Below are positions 36,010 to 46,926 of a stretch of 64,000 nucleotides of DNA, in pieces. Position 1 is the stretch's first letter. Every line of letters begins with the position of its first letter. The position numbers and the translations under genes were made by a program. Source of the stretch: Mesorhizobium australicum (GTDB lineage Bacteria; Pseudomonadota; Alphaproteobacteria; Rhizobiales; Rhizobiaceae). Location of the stretch: assembly GCF_900177325.1 (NCBI RefSeq), contig NZ_FXBL01000004.1, positions 310,001 through 374,000 of the forward strand, read 5' to 3'. The notes under the pieces are model-generated. The model saw only the letters and a list, made by a program, of their open reading frames with translations, was not told the DNA's origin and searched no databases.

Positions 36010-36914
36010 GCGGCGGCTCCGAAATGTTCGGCCATCGCCGACCGGTCCGCCGCGCGGCCGGTGAACAGCTCGAAGGCGCGGACCGCCTGGTAGACGGCCA
36101 TCCCGGCTCCAGGCAGCACGCGGCAGCCGAGCGCGCGGGCCGCCCTGAGCAATTCAGTCTCCGCCGGGAAGTAGATGATGTCGGCAACCCACTGACGCTG
36201 CGCAAGCAGGCTCACTGCGAAGGGCGTGCCCGGATATTTCGCCATGCCCACCGGCGTGCAGTTCACGATCCCCTCGACGGACTGAACGGCCACGGCATGA
36301 TCCGTCTCGGTGCGTATGCGCGTGGTTCCATTGGCACTCATCCGCTCGGCAAGTGCGCTTGCGCGTGCGCGGTCATTATCGACGACGATCAGCTCCCCTA
36401 CACCCAGGTCGATCAGTGCGCGGGCGACCGCGACGCCGGCTCCGCCCGCGCCGAACTGCGCGACGCGGCTCACCGCCGCCCCGGGCAAGCCGTCGCGGAA
36501 GCTCTCGGCGAACCCCCAGCAATCCGTATTGTGACCCTTCACACGCCCGGCGCTGAAAACCAGCGTGTTCACCGCGCCGATCGACGCCGCATTGATCGAG
36601 AGTTCGTCGACGAAAGGCAGCACAGCCTGCTTGAACGGATGGGTAACGTTCACCCCCGCGAACCCGGCTGTAGCCGCGGCCTGAACAACCTCGCCAAGCG
36701 CACTGTCGGGCAGGCCAAAGCGGTCGAAGTCGAGCAGATGATAAACGCAGTCGAGGCCCAGCCGCCTCGCCTCGAGTTCGTGCATGATCGGCGAGCGGGA
36801 GAGCTGGATGCCCCTGCCGATAAGACCGATGGTAATGGACCCGTCACGACGAACGCCGCGCGGCCCGGCAAGGGCCCTCAGCATCCCGGCGATGGCGTCG
36901 GCGACCGTCGTCAC
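36006..36914 (-). CDS. Quinate/shikimate dehydrogenase-type AroE
   Basis: The 302-residue protein is in the shikimate dehydrogenase family but matches the catabolic quinate/shikimate type. It has GLIGRGIQLSRSPIMHELE, NVTHPFKQAVLPFVDE (biosynthetic AroE usually has NVTIPHK), K95, D121 in GHNTDCWGF, and GAGGAG at 155-160 followed by VVDND, where an acid favours NAD over NADP. I chose a GTG start preceded by GGGAGAGAGAC. It is the first gene of the minus-strand cluster with the lactonase, TRAP transporter and AroQ, divergent from a TetR regulator. Confidence 0.88.
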   Translation of the reverse strand: MTTVADAIAGMLRALAGPRGVRRDGSITIGLIGRGIQLSRSPIMHELEARRLGLDCVYHLLDFDRFGLPDSALGEVVQAAATAGFAGVNVTHPFKQAVLPFVDELSINAASIGAVNTLVFSAGRVKGHNTDCWGFAESFRDGLPGAAVSRVAQFGAGGAGVAVARALIDLGVGELIVVDNDRARASALAERMSANGTTRIRTETDHAVAVQSVEGIVNCTPVGMAKYPGTPFAVSLLAQRQWVADIIYFPAETELLRAARALGCRVLPGAGMAVYQAVRAFELFTGRAADRSAMAEHFGAAA

Positions 36915-37020
36915 GTCTCTCTCCCTGGACGGATGATGAATCCGCCGGCGGCGCGGCGCCGCTCTTGTCTTTGCCGGACGCGGACCGGTAAATGGCCCGC
37001 ATCGGATATTGGCGACAATG

Positions 37021-37040
37021 TACGAACTGGTTAGTTTAGT
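37021..37040. promoter_or_regulatory. Candidate TetR operator
   Basis: The sequence AACT-GGTT-AGTT (37025-37036) forms a short inverted repeat in the 157 bases between the AroE-like start and the TetR start. The longer region is only partly symmetrical. It is a candidate shared operator. Confidence 0.35.
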
Positions 37041-37071
37041 CAACAACGTCGAAGGAAAGGCGTTCGCACGC

Positions 37072-37737
37072 ATGGAGGGCAAGGCCGCGGGCAGCCGGCG
37101 CAGGATCGAAAACGGTCCGACGCGCACGCAGGATCCGGAGGGAACCCGGCGCAACATCCTTGAGATCGCGTCCGAGGAGTTCGCGCTGAACGGGCTGTCC
37201 GGGGCGCGGATCGACGAGATCGCAGCGCGGACGCGATCCTCCAAACGAATGATCTATTACTACTTTGGCGACAAGGAAGGCCTCTATCTCGCCGCGCTGG
37301 AGAACGCCTACCGCCGCGTGCGCGAGGGCGAGTCCAAGCTCGATACCGAGGGCCTTCCGCCCGTCGAGGCGTTGCGCAGGCTGGTCGAATTCACCTTCGA
37401 CCATCACCACGAGCATGAGGATTTCATCCGCATGGTGATGATCGAGAACATCCATCACGGAGAGTATCTCGCCGGTTCGGAGGTCATCCGTGGCCTCAAC
37501 GTAACCGCCATCGACCACATCGCCCGCATCTACCAGCGGGGTCTGGCTGAGGGCGTCTTCCGCCCGGGCATCGACGCGATCGAGCTGCACTGGCAGGTCA
37601 GCGCGCTGTGCTTCTTCAACGTATCGAACCGCGCGACGTTCTCGAAGATCTTCGGGCGCGACACAGGTGCCCCGGAGGAGCAGGCCCGCCTCCGCGAGAA
37701 CACGGTGCAGATGATCCTTCGCTTCGTCGCGGCCTGA
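37072..37737 (+). CDS. TetR-family regulator of the quinate-like cluster
   Basis: The protein has 221 residues from MEGKAAGSRRR, with the helix-turn-helix TRRNILEIASEEFALNGLSG to RSSKRMIYYYFGDKEGLY. The C-terminal ligand domain is helical and includes FDHHHEHEDFIRMVMIENIHHG. The open frame extends upstream to an ATG at 37018, but that would place the likely operator inside the gene; GAAGGAAAGG supports the later ATG. It is divergent from the AroE-like gene and probably represses the TRAP/quinate-like operon. Confidence 0.85.
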   Translation: MEGKAAGSRRRIENGPTRTQDPEGTRRNILEIASEEFALNGLSGARIDEIAARTRSSKRMIYYYFGDKEGLYLAALENAYRRVREGESKLDTEGLPPVEALRRLVEFTFDHHHEHEDFIRMVMIENIHHGEYLAGSEVIRGLNVTAIDHIARIYQRGLAEGVFRPGIDAIELHWQVSALCFFNVSNRATFSKIFGRDTGAPEEQARLRENTVQMILRFVAA

Positions 37738-37803
37738 ATCATCTCTGCAGTTCGCCGTCTTGGCGCTGCAGGCCATTTCTCAGGATGTGAGTGATAGGAA
37801 AAT

Positions 37804-37879
<76 letters not shown>

Positions 37880-38041
37880 ACGCTCCGGCCTTTCGGACCG
37901 CGCCGTCTCCGGCGGAGAGCTCGGCAGGATGGGATCCCTGCCGAAGATCGAGGCGGCTTCTAACCCCGCCGCCTCGCAAGATCAAGGCCTCCGCGACACG
38001 AATGCCGACTTTGTCGGAATCCGGCCTCCAGGCCTGTAAAA

Positions 38042-38434
38042 TCAGATCTCGTCGTCGTCCTCGCCGCCGACGCCGATGATGTCGGCGACATCGTCGTCCT
38101 CTTCCTCCTCGTCCGGCAGGAAGGTGTCGTCGTCCTCGTCGTCGATTTCGACGTCGTCATCGTCGCCAAGATCGGGCAGGTCGTCCGTGCCGCCCTTGGC
38201 CTCGTCGTCGGCCTCCTCGAGCGACACCATGTCGGGGGCGTCGTCCTCGGCGTCGAGCTCCTTGTCGGCGACCTCCTCTTCCTCCTCGACCGGGCTCAGC
38301 ACGGTCGATTCGAAATAGGACCGCGGATAGCTCTTGCCGGTATAAGGCGAGACAATCGGATCGCGGTTCAGGTCATAGAATTTCTTGCCCGTTTCCGGGT
38401 CGATGCGCTTGGTACCAAGTTCAGGTTTCGCCAC
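38042..38434 (-). CDS. TIGR02300 family acidic protein
   Basis: This 130-residue protein has a conserved head, KRIDPETGKKFYDLNRDPIV followed by SPYTGKSYPRSYFE, and a long tail made almost only of aspartate and glutamate. TIGR02300 proteins are typical of alphaproteobacteria and their role is unknown. The start is a GTG (GTGGCGAAACC) with GAGG upstream. It is divergent from aroA and 162 bases upstream of tRNA-Ala. Confidence 0.88.
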   Translation of the reverse strand: MAKPELGTKRIDPETGKKFYDLNRDPIVSPYTGKSYPRSYFESTVLSPVEEEEEVADKELDAEDDAPDMVSLEEADDEAKGGTDDLPDLGDDDDVEIDDEDDDTFLPDEEEEDDDVADIIGVGGEDDDEI

Positions 38435-38625
38435 TGTGTCCGCCTCGTGGAAACAGGCCCGGGATTACCCGGACCGCGCCGTGCGGAACTTCGCCCGCAG
38501 GATACGCGCCGTAAAAATGAGTTCGGTCCCATATCCACAAGTCGAGCCCCTGTCAAAGCTTATTGAAGGCCGGAATTGCCACAGCCGGCGCCGGAGGGGA
38601 ACCAGGCCCGGCGCCGCGGGGATGA

Positions 38626-40032
<1,407 letters not shown>

Positions 40033-40074
40033 ACTCGGACAATTTCTCGTCCCGAAATCAAAGGAACAGGTCAC

Positions 40075-40782
40075 GTGAGCACGCAGAAGGTTGCACTGGT
40101 GGTCGGCGGTGGATCGGGCATGGGCGCCGCGGCGGCCCGCCGGCTCGCGGCCGACGGATTCGCGGTTGGCATCCTGTCTTCTTCCGGCAAGGGCGAGGCG
40201 CTGGCGGAGGAGCTCGGCGGGCTCGGCGTCACCGGCTCGAACCAGTCGAATGACGATCTGAGGCTCTTCGTCGACCTCGCGGTCGCACGCTGGGGCCGCA
40301 TCGACGCGATGGTCAACAGCGCCGGGCACGGCCCGCGCGCACCGCTGCTCGATATTACCGACGAGCAGTGGCACACGGGTTTCGACGTCTATTTCATGAA
40401 TGTCGTGCGTTCCGTGCGGCTCGTCGCGCCGGTCATGGTGCGGCAGGGCGGCGGCGCGATCGTCAACATCTCGACCGCCTGGGTGGCGGAGCCGAGCCCG
40501 ATGTTCCCGACCTCGGCCGTGGCGCGGGCGGGGCTTGCCGCCTATACCAAGCTGTTCGCCGACGAATACGCGGCGAAGAAGGTGCGCATGAACAATGTCC
40601 TTCCCGGCTGGATCGACAGCCTGCCGGCCACCGAGGAACGCCGCGCCGGCGTGCCGATGCAGCGCTACGGCACCAGCGAGGAAATCGCCGCCACCATCGC
40701 CTTCCTCGTCTCGGACGGTGCGGCATATATCACCGGGCAGAATCTGAGAGTCGACGGCGGCCTGATGCGATCGGTAGGATGA
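40075..40782 (+). CDS. Divergent SDR-family protein lacking the YxxxK pair
   Basis: The 235-residue protein has the SDR cofactor motif GGGSGMGAAAARRLA, NSAGHG and the C-terminal ITGQNLRVDGGLMRSVG. At the active site, where most SDRs have YxxxK, this protein reads SAVAR in FPTSAVARAGLAAYTK: tyrosine is replaced by serine and lysine by arginine. The upstream serine in NISTAW is kept. It uses a GTG start after AAAGGAACAGG. It is embedded between aroA and the CYTH-CHAD gene. It may bind NAD(P) without classical SDR catalysis. Confidence 0.85.
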   Translation: MSTQKVALVVGGGSGMGAAAARRLAADGFAVGILSSSGKGEALAEELGGLGVTGSNQSNDDLRLFVDLAVARWGRIDAMVNSAGHGPRAPLLDITDEQWHTGFDVYFMNVVRSVRLVAPVMVRQGGGAIVNISTAWVAEPSPMFPTSAVARAGLAAYTKLFADEYAAKKVRMNNVLPGWIDSLPATEERRAGVPMQRYGTSEEIAATIAFLVSDGAAYITGQNLRVDGGLMRSVG

Positions 40783-40836
40783 CCGGGCAGGGAGACCGGG
40801 GCGGTCTCCTCCGCCAGCCCGATCAAGAATGCTGAC

Positions 40837-42378
40837 ATGCGGGAAATAGAGCTCAAATTCCTGCTCGAAGAGCCGCCGGCGGCCATTTGGGCGCGCGCAA
40901 GGCGCATCGATCCGACCTTCACCCGACCGCGCACGCTGGTCTCTGTTTATTACGACACGCCGGACCGGCGGCTTCGCGAAGCCGGAATCGTGCTGCGGAT
41001 ACGCCGGGACGGCAGGCGGTGGTTCCAGACGGTCAAGGCAGGGCGCAGCACGGTCGGCGGCTTCACCGATGTCCAGGAGGCCGAGACGGCCGCCAGGAGC
41101 GAGCGGCCCGACCTGCAATCCATCCCCGACGACAAGCTCAGGGAGAAAGTGATCGAGCTTTGCGAGGGGCGGGAACTGGCGGCGGTCAGCGCCATGCAGT
41201 TCAGGCGTTCGAGCGGCGTCGTCGTCCTTCCGGACGCGGCGAAGGTGGAAATATCGACCGATGTCGGCACGATCTCTGCCTCGGATCTCACTGCGCCGTG
41301 GCGCGAACTGGAGATCGAACGGATCGAAGGCAGCCCCCGCGCCCTGTTCGACGTCGCAGCCGCGCTTCACCCCGATGGCGGCCTGCACTTTTCCCGATTG
41401 AGCAAGTCCGCGCGCGCAAACTTGCTGGCCGAGGAAGGCCGGGTGGAGCCGCCTCCCATTCCGTGTTGCGCGGCAAAGGTTCCGCTGGCTCCGGCGATGT
41501 CCGCCGAGCAGGCGGCGCGCAACGTGATGCGGGAGTGCGCCGGCCAGATCGTCGCCAATATCGATGTCGTCCGCGAAACCGACGATCCCGAAGGCCCGCA
41601 CCAGTTGCGGATCGGGCTGCGGCGGCTGCGCAGCTGGCTGTCGATCTTCCAGCCGCTGGCGCTGAGCGCCGAACTGGCGAGGCTGAGCGACGAGGCGCGC
41701 TGGCTCGCCGGCGAGGTCGGGAGCCTGCGCGACCTCGACGTGACTGGGTCGGACATCGTGGGTCCCGAGGCTGAACGCCATCCCGACGAGCCGGCGCTCG
41801 CCGCATTGGCGCAACTGGCGGCCTCGCGCGCGGCGTCCCGGCGCGAGGCGTTGAGACGGACGTTGCGGGACCGCCGCGTGCAGGCCTTCGAGCTCGACCT
41901 CATCCGATTTGTCGAGCTGCGCGGCTGGATCGAGGAAGGCGACCTCGACCAGTCCGGACGGCTGTCGACGCCCGTCGGAACCTTCGCGTCCGAAGCGCTT
42001 GCCCGACGCTGGAAGAAGGTCCTGAAATGCGGCCGTGGGCTGAACAAGCTCGACACCGCGCATCGTCACGAGCTGCGCAAGCAGCTAAAGAAACTGCGCT
42101 ACGCGATCGAGTTCTTCGCGCCGCCCCACGAGACGAAGCGCTGCGCGAAGATGATGGAGCGGCTGAAGGCGCTGCAGGACGTCTTTGGCGAACTGAATGA
42201 TACCGTGGTGGCCCATGGCATCCTCGACGATCCCGACTTCGCGACCGCCGCCGACGCGCAAATGCAGCGCGCGATCGGCTGGACGCTCGGAGCGAGTGCC
42301 GCGCGCGCCGACCAGGCCTGGACGAGGGCGTCGAAGCTGTGGCGAAAGCTGAGGCGGTCCAGGCCGTTCTGGGATTGA
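40837..42378 (+). CDS. CYTH and CHAD domain protein
   Basis: The 513-residue protein has an N-terminal CYTH (triphosphate tunnel) domain with the E3-I-E5-L-K7 signature and [16 protein letters not shown]-terminal CHAD helical domain follows, with histidines in [16 protein letters not shown] and [23 protein letters not shown] domains bind inorganic polyphosphate and CYTH domains often hydrolyse tripolyphosphate, so a polyphosphate-related role is likely. It lies upstream of cmk. Confidence 0.92.
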   Translation: MREIELKFLLEEPPAAIWARARRIDPTFTRPRTLVSVYYDTPDRRLREAGIVLRIRRDGRRWFQTVKAGRSTVGGFTDVQEAETAARSERPDLQSIPDDKLREKVIELCEGRELAAVSAMQFRRSSGVVVLPDAAKVEISTDVGTISASDLTAPWRELEIERIEGSPRALFDVAAALHPDGGLHFSRLSKSARANLLAEEGRVEPPPIPCCAAKVPLAPAMSAEQAARNVMRECAGQIVANIDVVRETDDPEGPHQLRIGLRRLRSWLSIFQPLALSAELARLSDEARWLAGEVGSLRDLDVTGSDIVGPEAERHPDEPALAALAQLAASRAASRREALRRTLRDRRVQAFELDLIRFVELRGWIEEGDLDQSGRLSTPVGTFASEALARRWKKVLKCGRGLNKLDTAHRHELRKQLKKLRYAIEFFAPPHETKRCAKMMERLKALQDVFGELNDTVVAHGILDDPDFATAADAQMQRAIGWTLGASAARADQAWTRASKLWRKLRRSRPFWD

Positions 42379-42418
42379 GCGCCGATCCGCTCTTGCGCCC
42401 GGCTGCGAGACAGGCTTG

Positions 42419-43075
42419 ATGCCGCTCATGACCAGTCTCCTCATCGCCATCGACGGACCCGCCGCCTCCGGCAAGGGAACGCTCGCCCGCCGCCTGGCGG
42501 ACTACTATCATCTGCCGCATCTCGACACCGGACTGACTTACCGGGCCGTGGCGTGGGACCTTCTCCGCAACGGCCAGTCGCTCGACGACGAGGCGTCTGC
42601 GATCGAGGCGGGCCGGCATGTCGATCTCTCCAATCTCGACAAGCACGCGCTGTCGGCGCACGGCGTCGGCGAGGCGGCGTCGCGCGTGGCGGTGATTCCC
42701 GAGCTGCGGCGCATCCTGGTCGACAAGCAGCGCGATTTCGCCCGCCAGCCGGGCGGCGCCGTGCTCGATGGCCGAGACATCGGCACCGTCGTCGCGCCGG
42801 AGGCCGACGTGAAGCTCTACATCACAGCTAGCCCCGAAGTGCGCGCCCAGCGGCGCCTGCGCGACATCGAAGGCCGCGGCGGATCGGCGGACGTATCGGA
42901 AATCCTCGCCGACATCCGCCGCCGCGATGAGCGCGACATGGGCCGCGCCGACTCGCCGCTGAAGCCCGCGGCCGACGCGCACTTGCTCGATACGTCCGAT
43001 ATGTCTATAGAGGCCGCGTTCCGCGCGGCCCGGGCCATCGTCGATGGCATGCTGGCCAAGCGGAACGGGGCCTGA
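42419..43075 (+). CDS. cmk: Cytidylate kinase
   Basis: Cmk phosphorylates CMP and dCMP. The 218-residue protein has the P-loop [19 protein letters not shown], the substrate motif [11 protein letters not shown], and [19 protein letters not shown]. The ribosome site is weak; the ATG nine bases further on ([10 protein letters not shown]) is equally possible. cmk directly upstream of rpsA is a widely conserved order. Confidence 0.95.
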   Translation: MPLMTSLLIAIDGPAASGKGTLARRLADYYHLPHLDTGLTYRAVAWDLLRNGQSLDDEASAIEAGRHVDLSNLDKHALSAHGVGEAASRVAVIPELRRILVDKQRDFARQPGGAVLDGRDIGTVVAPEADVKLYITASPEVRAQRRLRDIEGRGGSADVSEILADIRRRDERDMGRADSPLKPAADAHLLDTSDMSIEAAFRAARAIVDGMLAKRNGA

Positions 43076-43268
43076 TCCGGCGGCGAGCCTTCCAAAGCGG
43101 AAGCCCGACACCCATATCAGGCCGCTGAACCAGCCTGCCAGCATTCTCATGCGCCGGAAACTTGCCGCTCGATGCGGCACAAGGGCTTTGATGCCCGGAA
43201 CGCCGGCAGGCCATCGCAACACGAACCACGGCGCCTGTCCCGCATCGTCGGGACGTCCAGGAGATCAT

Positions 43269-44951
43269 ATGTCAGTTGCAAACCCCTCTCGCGATGATTT
43301 CGCGAGCATGCTCGAGGAGAGCTTCTCCGAGAGCCATTCCGCCGAAGGATCCGTCGTCCGCGGCGTTATCACGTCCATCGAGAAGGACATGGCCATCATC
43401 GACGTCGGCCTGAAGGTCGAAGGTCGCGTGCCCCTCAAGGAATTCGGTTCCAAGGCCAAGGAACTCAAGGCCGGTGACACGGTCGAGGTCATGGTCGACC
43501 GCATCGAGAACGCGCTTGGCGAAGCCGTCCTGTCGCGCGAGAAGGCTCGCCGCGAGGAGAGCTGGGTCAAGCTCGAAGAGAAGTTCAACCGCAACGAGCG
43601 CGTCGAAGGCGTCATCTTCAACCAGGTCAAGGGCGGCTTCACCGTCGACCTCGACGGCGCTGTCGCCTTCCTGCCGCGTTCGCAGGTCGACATCCGCCCG
43701 ATCCGCGACGTCACCCCGCTCATGCACACGCCGCAGCCCTTCGAAATCCTCAAGATGGATCGCCGTCGCGGCAACATCGTCGTGTCGCGCCGCACCGTGC
43801 TCGAAGAGAGCCGGGCCGAGCAGCGCTCCGAGATCGTCCAGAACCTCGAAGAGGGTCAGGTGGTCGAGGGCGTGGTCAAGAACATCACCGACTACGGTGC
43901 GTTCGTCGACCTCGGCGGCATCGACGGCCTGCTGCACGTTACCGACATGGCCTGGCGCCGCGTCAACCATCCGACCGAGATCCTCAACATCGGTCAGACG
44001 GTCAAGGTGCAGATCATCCGCATCAACCAGGAAACCCACCGTATCTCGCTCGGCATGAAGCAGCTCGAGAGCGACCCGTGGGGCGACATCGGCACCAAGT
44101 TCCCGATCGGCAAGAAGATCAAGGGAACCGTTACGAACATCACCGACTACGGTGCGTTCGTCGAGCTGGAGCCGGGCATCGAAGGCCTCATCCATGTGTC
44201 CGAGATGTCGTGGACCAAGAAGAACGTCCACCCCGGCAAGATCCTGTCCACCAGCCAGGACGTCGACGTGGTGGTGCTCGAGGTCGATCCGGCCAAGCGC
44301 CGCATCTCGCTCGGCCTCAAGCAGACGCTCGAGAATCCGTGGGAAGCCTTCGTTCGCAACCACCCGGTCGGCTCGACCGTGGAGGGCGAGGTCAAGAACA
44401 AGACCGAGTTCGGCCTGTTCATCGGCCTCGACGGCGACGTGGACGGCATGGTGCACCTCTCCGACCTCGACTGGACCCGTCCGGGCGAGCAGGTCATCGA
44501 GGAATACCAGCGCGGCCAGATGGTGCAGGCGCAGGTGCTCGACATCGACGTCGACAAGGAGCGCATCTCGCTCGGCATCAAGCAGCTGGGCCGCGACACC
44601 GTCGCGGACTCGGGCGAGATCCGCAAGAATGCGGTGGTCACCTGCGAGGTCATCGGCGTGAAGGATGGCGGCATCGAGGTCCGGCTCGTCGAGAGCGGTC
44701 TCGAGAGCTTCATCAAGCGTTCCGACCTGTCCCGCGATCGCGACGAGCAGCGCCCCGAGCGCTTCTCGATCGGCCAGAAGCTCGACGCCCGCGTCATCGC
44801 CTATGACAAGAAGACCCGCAAGCTGCAGGTCTCGATCAAGGCGCTGGAAATCGCCGAGGAGAAGGAGGCCGTGGCTCAGTACGGCTCGACCGACTCCGGC
44901 GCGTCGCTCGGCGACATCCTGGGTGCAGCACTCAAGGGCCGCAACAACTGA
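43269..44951 (+). CDS. rpsA: 30S ribosomal protein S1
   Basis: S1 brings mRNA to the 30S subunit. The 560-residue protein has six S1 (OB-fold) repeats, seen in GVITSIEKDMAIIDVGLKVE, GVVKNITDYGAFVDLGGIDG and GTVTNITDYGAFVELEPGIEG. CAGGAGATCAT precedes the ATG. A 193-base leader separates it from cmk, and a strong terminator follows the stop. Confidence 0.98.
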   Translation: MSVANPSRDDFASMLEESFSESHSAEGSVVRGVITSIEKDMAIIDVGLKVEGRVPLKEFGSKAKELKAGDTVEVMVDRIENALGEAVLSREKARREESWVKLEEKFNRNERVEGVIFNQVKGGFTVDLDGAVAFLPRSQVDIRPIRDVTPLMHTPQPFEILKMDRRRGNIVVSRRTVLEESRAEQRSEIVQNLEEGQVVEGVVKNITDYGAFVDLGGIDGLLHVTDMAWRRVNHPTEILNIGQTVKVQIIRINQETHRISLGMKQLESDPWGDIGTKFPIGKKIKGTVTNITDYGAFVELEPGIEGLIHVSEMSWTKKNVHPGKILSTSQDVDVVVLEVDPAKRRISLGLKQTLENPWEAFVRNHPVGSTVEGEVKNKTEFGLFIGLDGDVDGMVHLSDLDWTRPGEQVIEEYQRGQMVQAQVLDIDVDKERISLGIKQLGRDTVADSGEIRKNAVVTCEVIGVKDGGIEVRLVESGLESFIKRSDLSRDRDEQRPERFSIGQKLDARVIAYDKKTRKLQVSIKALEIAEEKEAVAQYGSTDSGASLGDILGAALKGRNN

Positions 44952-44977
44952 TCAGCCGACAAGGCTCGAAACGACAA

Positions 44978-45010
44978 CCCCGCCGGAGCGATCCGGCGGG
45001 GTTTTTCTTT
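44978..45010 (+). terminator. Rho-independent terminator of rpsA
   Basis: A perfect ten-base stem CCCCGCCGGA/TCCGGCGGGG with a four-base loop is followed by TTTTTCTTT, 26 bases after the rpsA stop. Confidence 0.93.
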
Positions 45011-45027
45011 GGCGTTGGAAGTTTTCG

Positions 45028-45489
45028 TCAGAACGTCTTCGCCAGCCGCGCATCGACCGAGTGCGCCCCGCCGCCGCGCACGGCCAGGAAGGCGAAGATC
45101 GCGGCCCAGATGATCGACTTCTCGGCGCCCTCGTAGCCTTGGCCGAGCGTCACCCAGTGGAACCACACCGTTACCAGGAGCACGATCATCGCCGCGAAGG
45201 CGGCCGCGCGGGTGAACAGGCCGAGCACGATCAGGATGCCGCCGAAGAACTCCGTGGCGGCGAGCAGAGGCGACCAGAACATACCCGGATAGAAGCCGAG
45301 GCTCTCGACCATGCCGACCGTTCCGAACGGGTCGACGATCTTGCCGGCGCCGTGGACGATCAGGGTTCCGCCCGCCACGACCCGCAGCAATGTGAAGGCG
45401 AGATCGTGCAGCGAGGAATAGACCGGCGCGAGGAAGGGGAGGATCAGGCGGTTGCGCTGCGGGCTCGCGGCATCGGTTATCTCTGTCAT
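45028..45489 (-). CDS. DoxX family membrane protein
   Basis: The 153-residue protein has four predicted membrane helices and the DoxX blocks FTLLRVVAGGTLIVHGAGKI and FGGILIVLGLFTRAAAFAAM. DoxX proteins are quinone- or redox-linked in some organisms; the exact role here is unknown. AAGGAGAACCGC precedes the ATG. It converges on rpsA. Confidence 0.88.
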   Translation of the reverse strand: MTEITDAASPQRNRLILPFLAPVYSSLHDLAFTLLRVVAGGTLIVHGAGKIVDPFGTVGMVESLGFYPGMFWSPLLAATEFFGGILIVLGLFTRAAAFAAMIVLLVTVWFHWVTLGQGYEGAEKSIIWAAIFAFLAVRGGGAHSVDARLAKTF

Positions 45490-45669
45490 GCGGTTCTCCT
45501 TGTGTTGCGGTGCACAAATCGCCGCGCCTGTCTGTTGGGTCAAATCAACCGGCCTCAACAGCGCGTGAAAGATGCGTGTGCATCCGACATGGAACCAGGA
45601 TGTCAGGAGTTGCGTTCCCAAACAGACCGGCGCTTTCGCCGGGACATAGCAAGATCAAGGAGATGCGAC

Positions 45670-45867
45670 ATGAATTGGAACCAGGTCGAAGGCAATTGGG
45701 AGCAGTTCAAGGGCAAGGTCCAGCAGCAGTGGGGCAAGCTGACGGATGACGATCTCGACGTGATCAAGGGCAAGCGCAAGGAGCTCGCCGGCCGCATCCA
45801 GGAGCGCTACGGCAAGGCGCAGGACCAGGCTGAACAGGACATCGATTCCTGGCTCTCGCGCCACTGA
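45670..45867 (+). CDS. CsbD family small stress protein
   Basis: This 65-residue hydrophilic protein begins MNWNQVEGNWEQFKGKVQQQ and carries the CsbD pattern WGKLTDDDLDVIKGKRKELAG. CsbD homologues are usually part of the general stress response. AAGGAGATGCGAC precedes the ATG. It is divergent from DoxX and followed by a terminator. Confidence 0.92.
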   Translation: MNWNQVEGNWEQFKGKVQQQWGKLTDDDLDVIKGKRKELAGRIQERYGKAQDQAEQDIDSWLSRH

Positions 45868-45888
45868 TCGATCGCATCGAGCGCTTCG

Positions 45889-45915
45889 GAGCCCCGTCGT
45901 CGACGGGGCTCTTTT
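45889..45915 (+). terminator. Rho-independent terminator after the CsbD gene
   Basis: The arms GAGCCCCGTCG and CGACGGGGCTC pair around a tight loop and are followed by TTTT. It lies 22 bases after the stop and also just downstream of the convergent Ldh-family gene. Confidence 0.88.
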
Positions 45916-45918
45916 GCG

Positions 45919-46926
45919 TCAGGGGAGCTTGGAGCGAATGCGGCGAAGCGTATCGACAGAGACCTCCAGCCCCCGTTTCTCAGCCTTCAGCCGCGCCTTG
46001 GCCTTGGTCCTGCCCGGCACATAGAGACCGAAATCGGCCGATAGCCGGTCGATATGCCGGCCGGTTCGTCTCGCAAATCCGTCCGTGAAAAGCTTCGGAT
46101 CGATCGCAGCCACGAACAGTCCGCTGCCCGGCGAGCGCGCGCCCTGCGTGAATGACGGCGCGTCGAGCGACCAGTTCGAGCCGGACAGTCCAGCCGCCAG
46201 CACCTCGACCATCAGCGCGATATTGGCGCCCCGTTCGCCGCCGAACGCCAGAAGCGCGCCCTTCATCGCTTGAGACGGGTCCGAGGTAGGTTTTCCGTCG
46301 GGCCCCAGCGCCCACCCTTCGGGGATCGTGTCGCCACGTTCCGCCGCTGCCCGGATGTTGACGAAGGCGGTCGCGCTCGACGCCTGGTCTATCACCAGCA
46401 GGCCGGTGCCTTCCAGGGGTGCGGCGAAGGCGATCGGATTGGTGCAGAACACCGGTTTGGTCGTGCCGGAGCCGGCCAGCAAGGCCGGCCCGCTGGTCGC
46501 GGCAAGTCCCACCAGCCCGCGTTCGGCCAGGCGTCCGACGAAATAGCCGAGCGCGCCCGCAGTGTAGGCGTTCCTCTGGCTGAAGATAGCGACGCCGAAA
46601 CTCTCGGCTGCCGCCACCAGATCGTCGAACGCCATGTCGAAGCCGAGATGTGCGGTGCCGCCACCTGCGTCGGACAGGATGACGGCCGGCGCCGGCCGAG
46701 AGATCAATGGCGCCGCCGTTCCGTCGATCCGGCCCGCTTCCAGCGCGTCGAGATAGTCGATGAAATGCGCGAGCCCGACCGATAGCTGGCCTTCCGCTTC
46801 CGCCGCCACCGCTGCGCGCGCGATCGACTCGGCCGCCGGGGCCGACGCGCCGGCTGCGATCGCCGCATCGATGCAAAGCCGCTCGGCCTCGGCAGGCGAG
46901 ATACGTTCTGTGATTGGTATATTCAT
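45919..46926 (-). CDS. Ldh-family NAD(P)H-dependent oxidoreductase
   Basis: The 335-residue protein is of the malate/L-lactate dehydrogenase-like (Ldh2) family, which includes ureidoglycolate dehydrogenase and the reductases of delta1-piperideine- and delta1-pyrroline-2-carboxylate. Recognisable parts are GGGTAHLGFDMAFDDLV, VFCTNPIAFAAP and GALLAFGGERGANIALMVEVLAAGLSG. It overlaps the upstream permease by four bases and so belongs to the amino-acid importer operon. A cyclic-imine or 2-oxo-acid substrate from an imported amino acid is likely. Confidence 0.86.
   Translation of the reverse strand: MNIPITERISPAEAERLCIDAAIAAGASAPAAESIARAAVAAEAEGQLSVGLAHFIDYLDALEAGRIDGTAAPLISRPAPAVILSDAGGGTAHLGFDMAFDDLVAAAESFGVAIFSQRNAYTAGALGYFVGRLAERGLVGLAATSGPALLAGSGTTKPVFCTNPIAFAAPLEGTGLLVIDQASSATAFVNIRAAAERGDTIPEGWALGPDGKPTSDPSQAMKGALLAFGGERGANIALMVEVLAAGLSGSNWSLDAPSFTQGARSPGSGLFVAAIDPKLFTDGFARRTGRHIDRLSADFGLYVPGRTKAKARLKAEKRGLEVSVDTLRRIRSKLP

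Noticed and set aside
37018..37071. Longer start for the TetR regulator at 37018
   Set aside because: It would place the AACT-N4-AGTT repeat inside the coding region and lacks a good ribosome site; the ATG at 37072 has a purine-rich stretch upstream.
43076..43268. The 193-base leader of rpsA as a known riboswitch or autoregulatory RNA
   Set aside because: It can form GC-rich hairpins, but I could not match it to a named RNA family by eye.
44978..45010. Terminator acting also for the convergent DoxX gene
   Set aside because: On the minus strand the hairpin is not followed by a run of T, so I treat it as a plus-strand terminator only.
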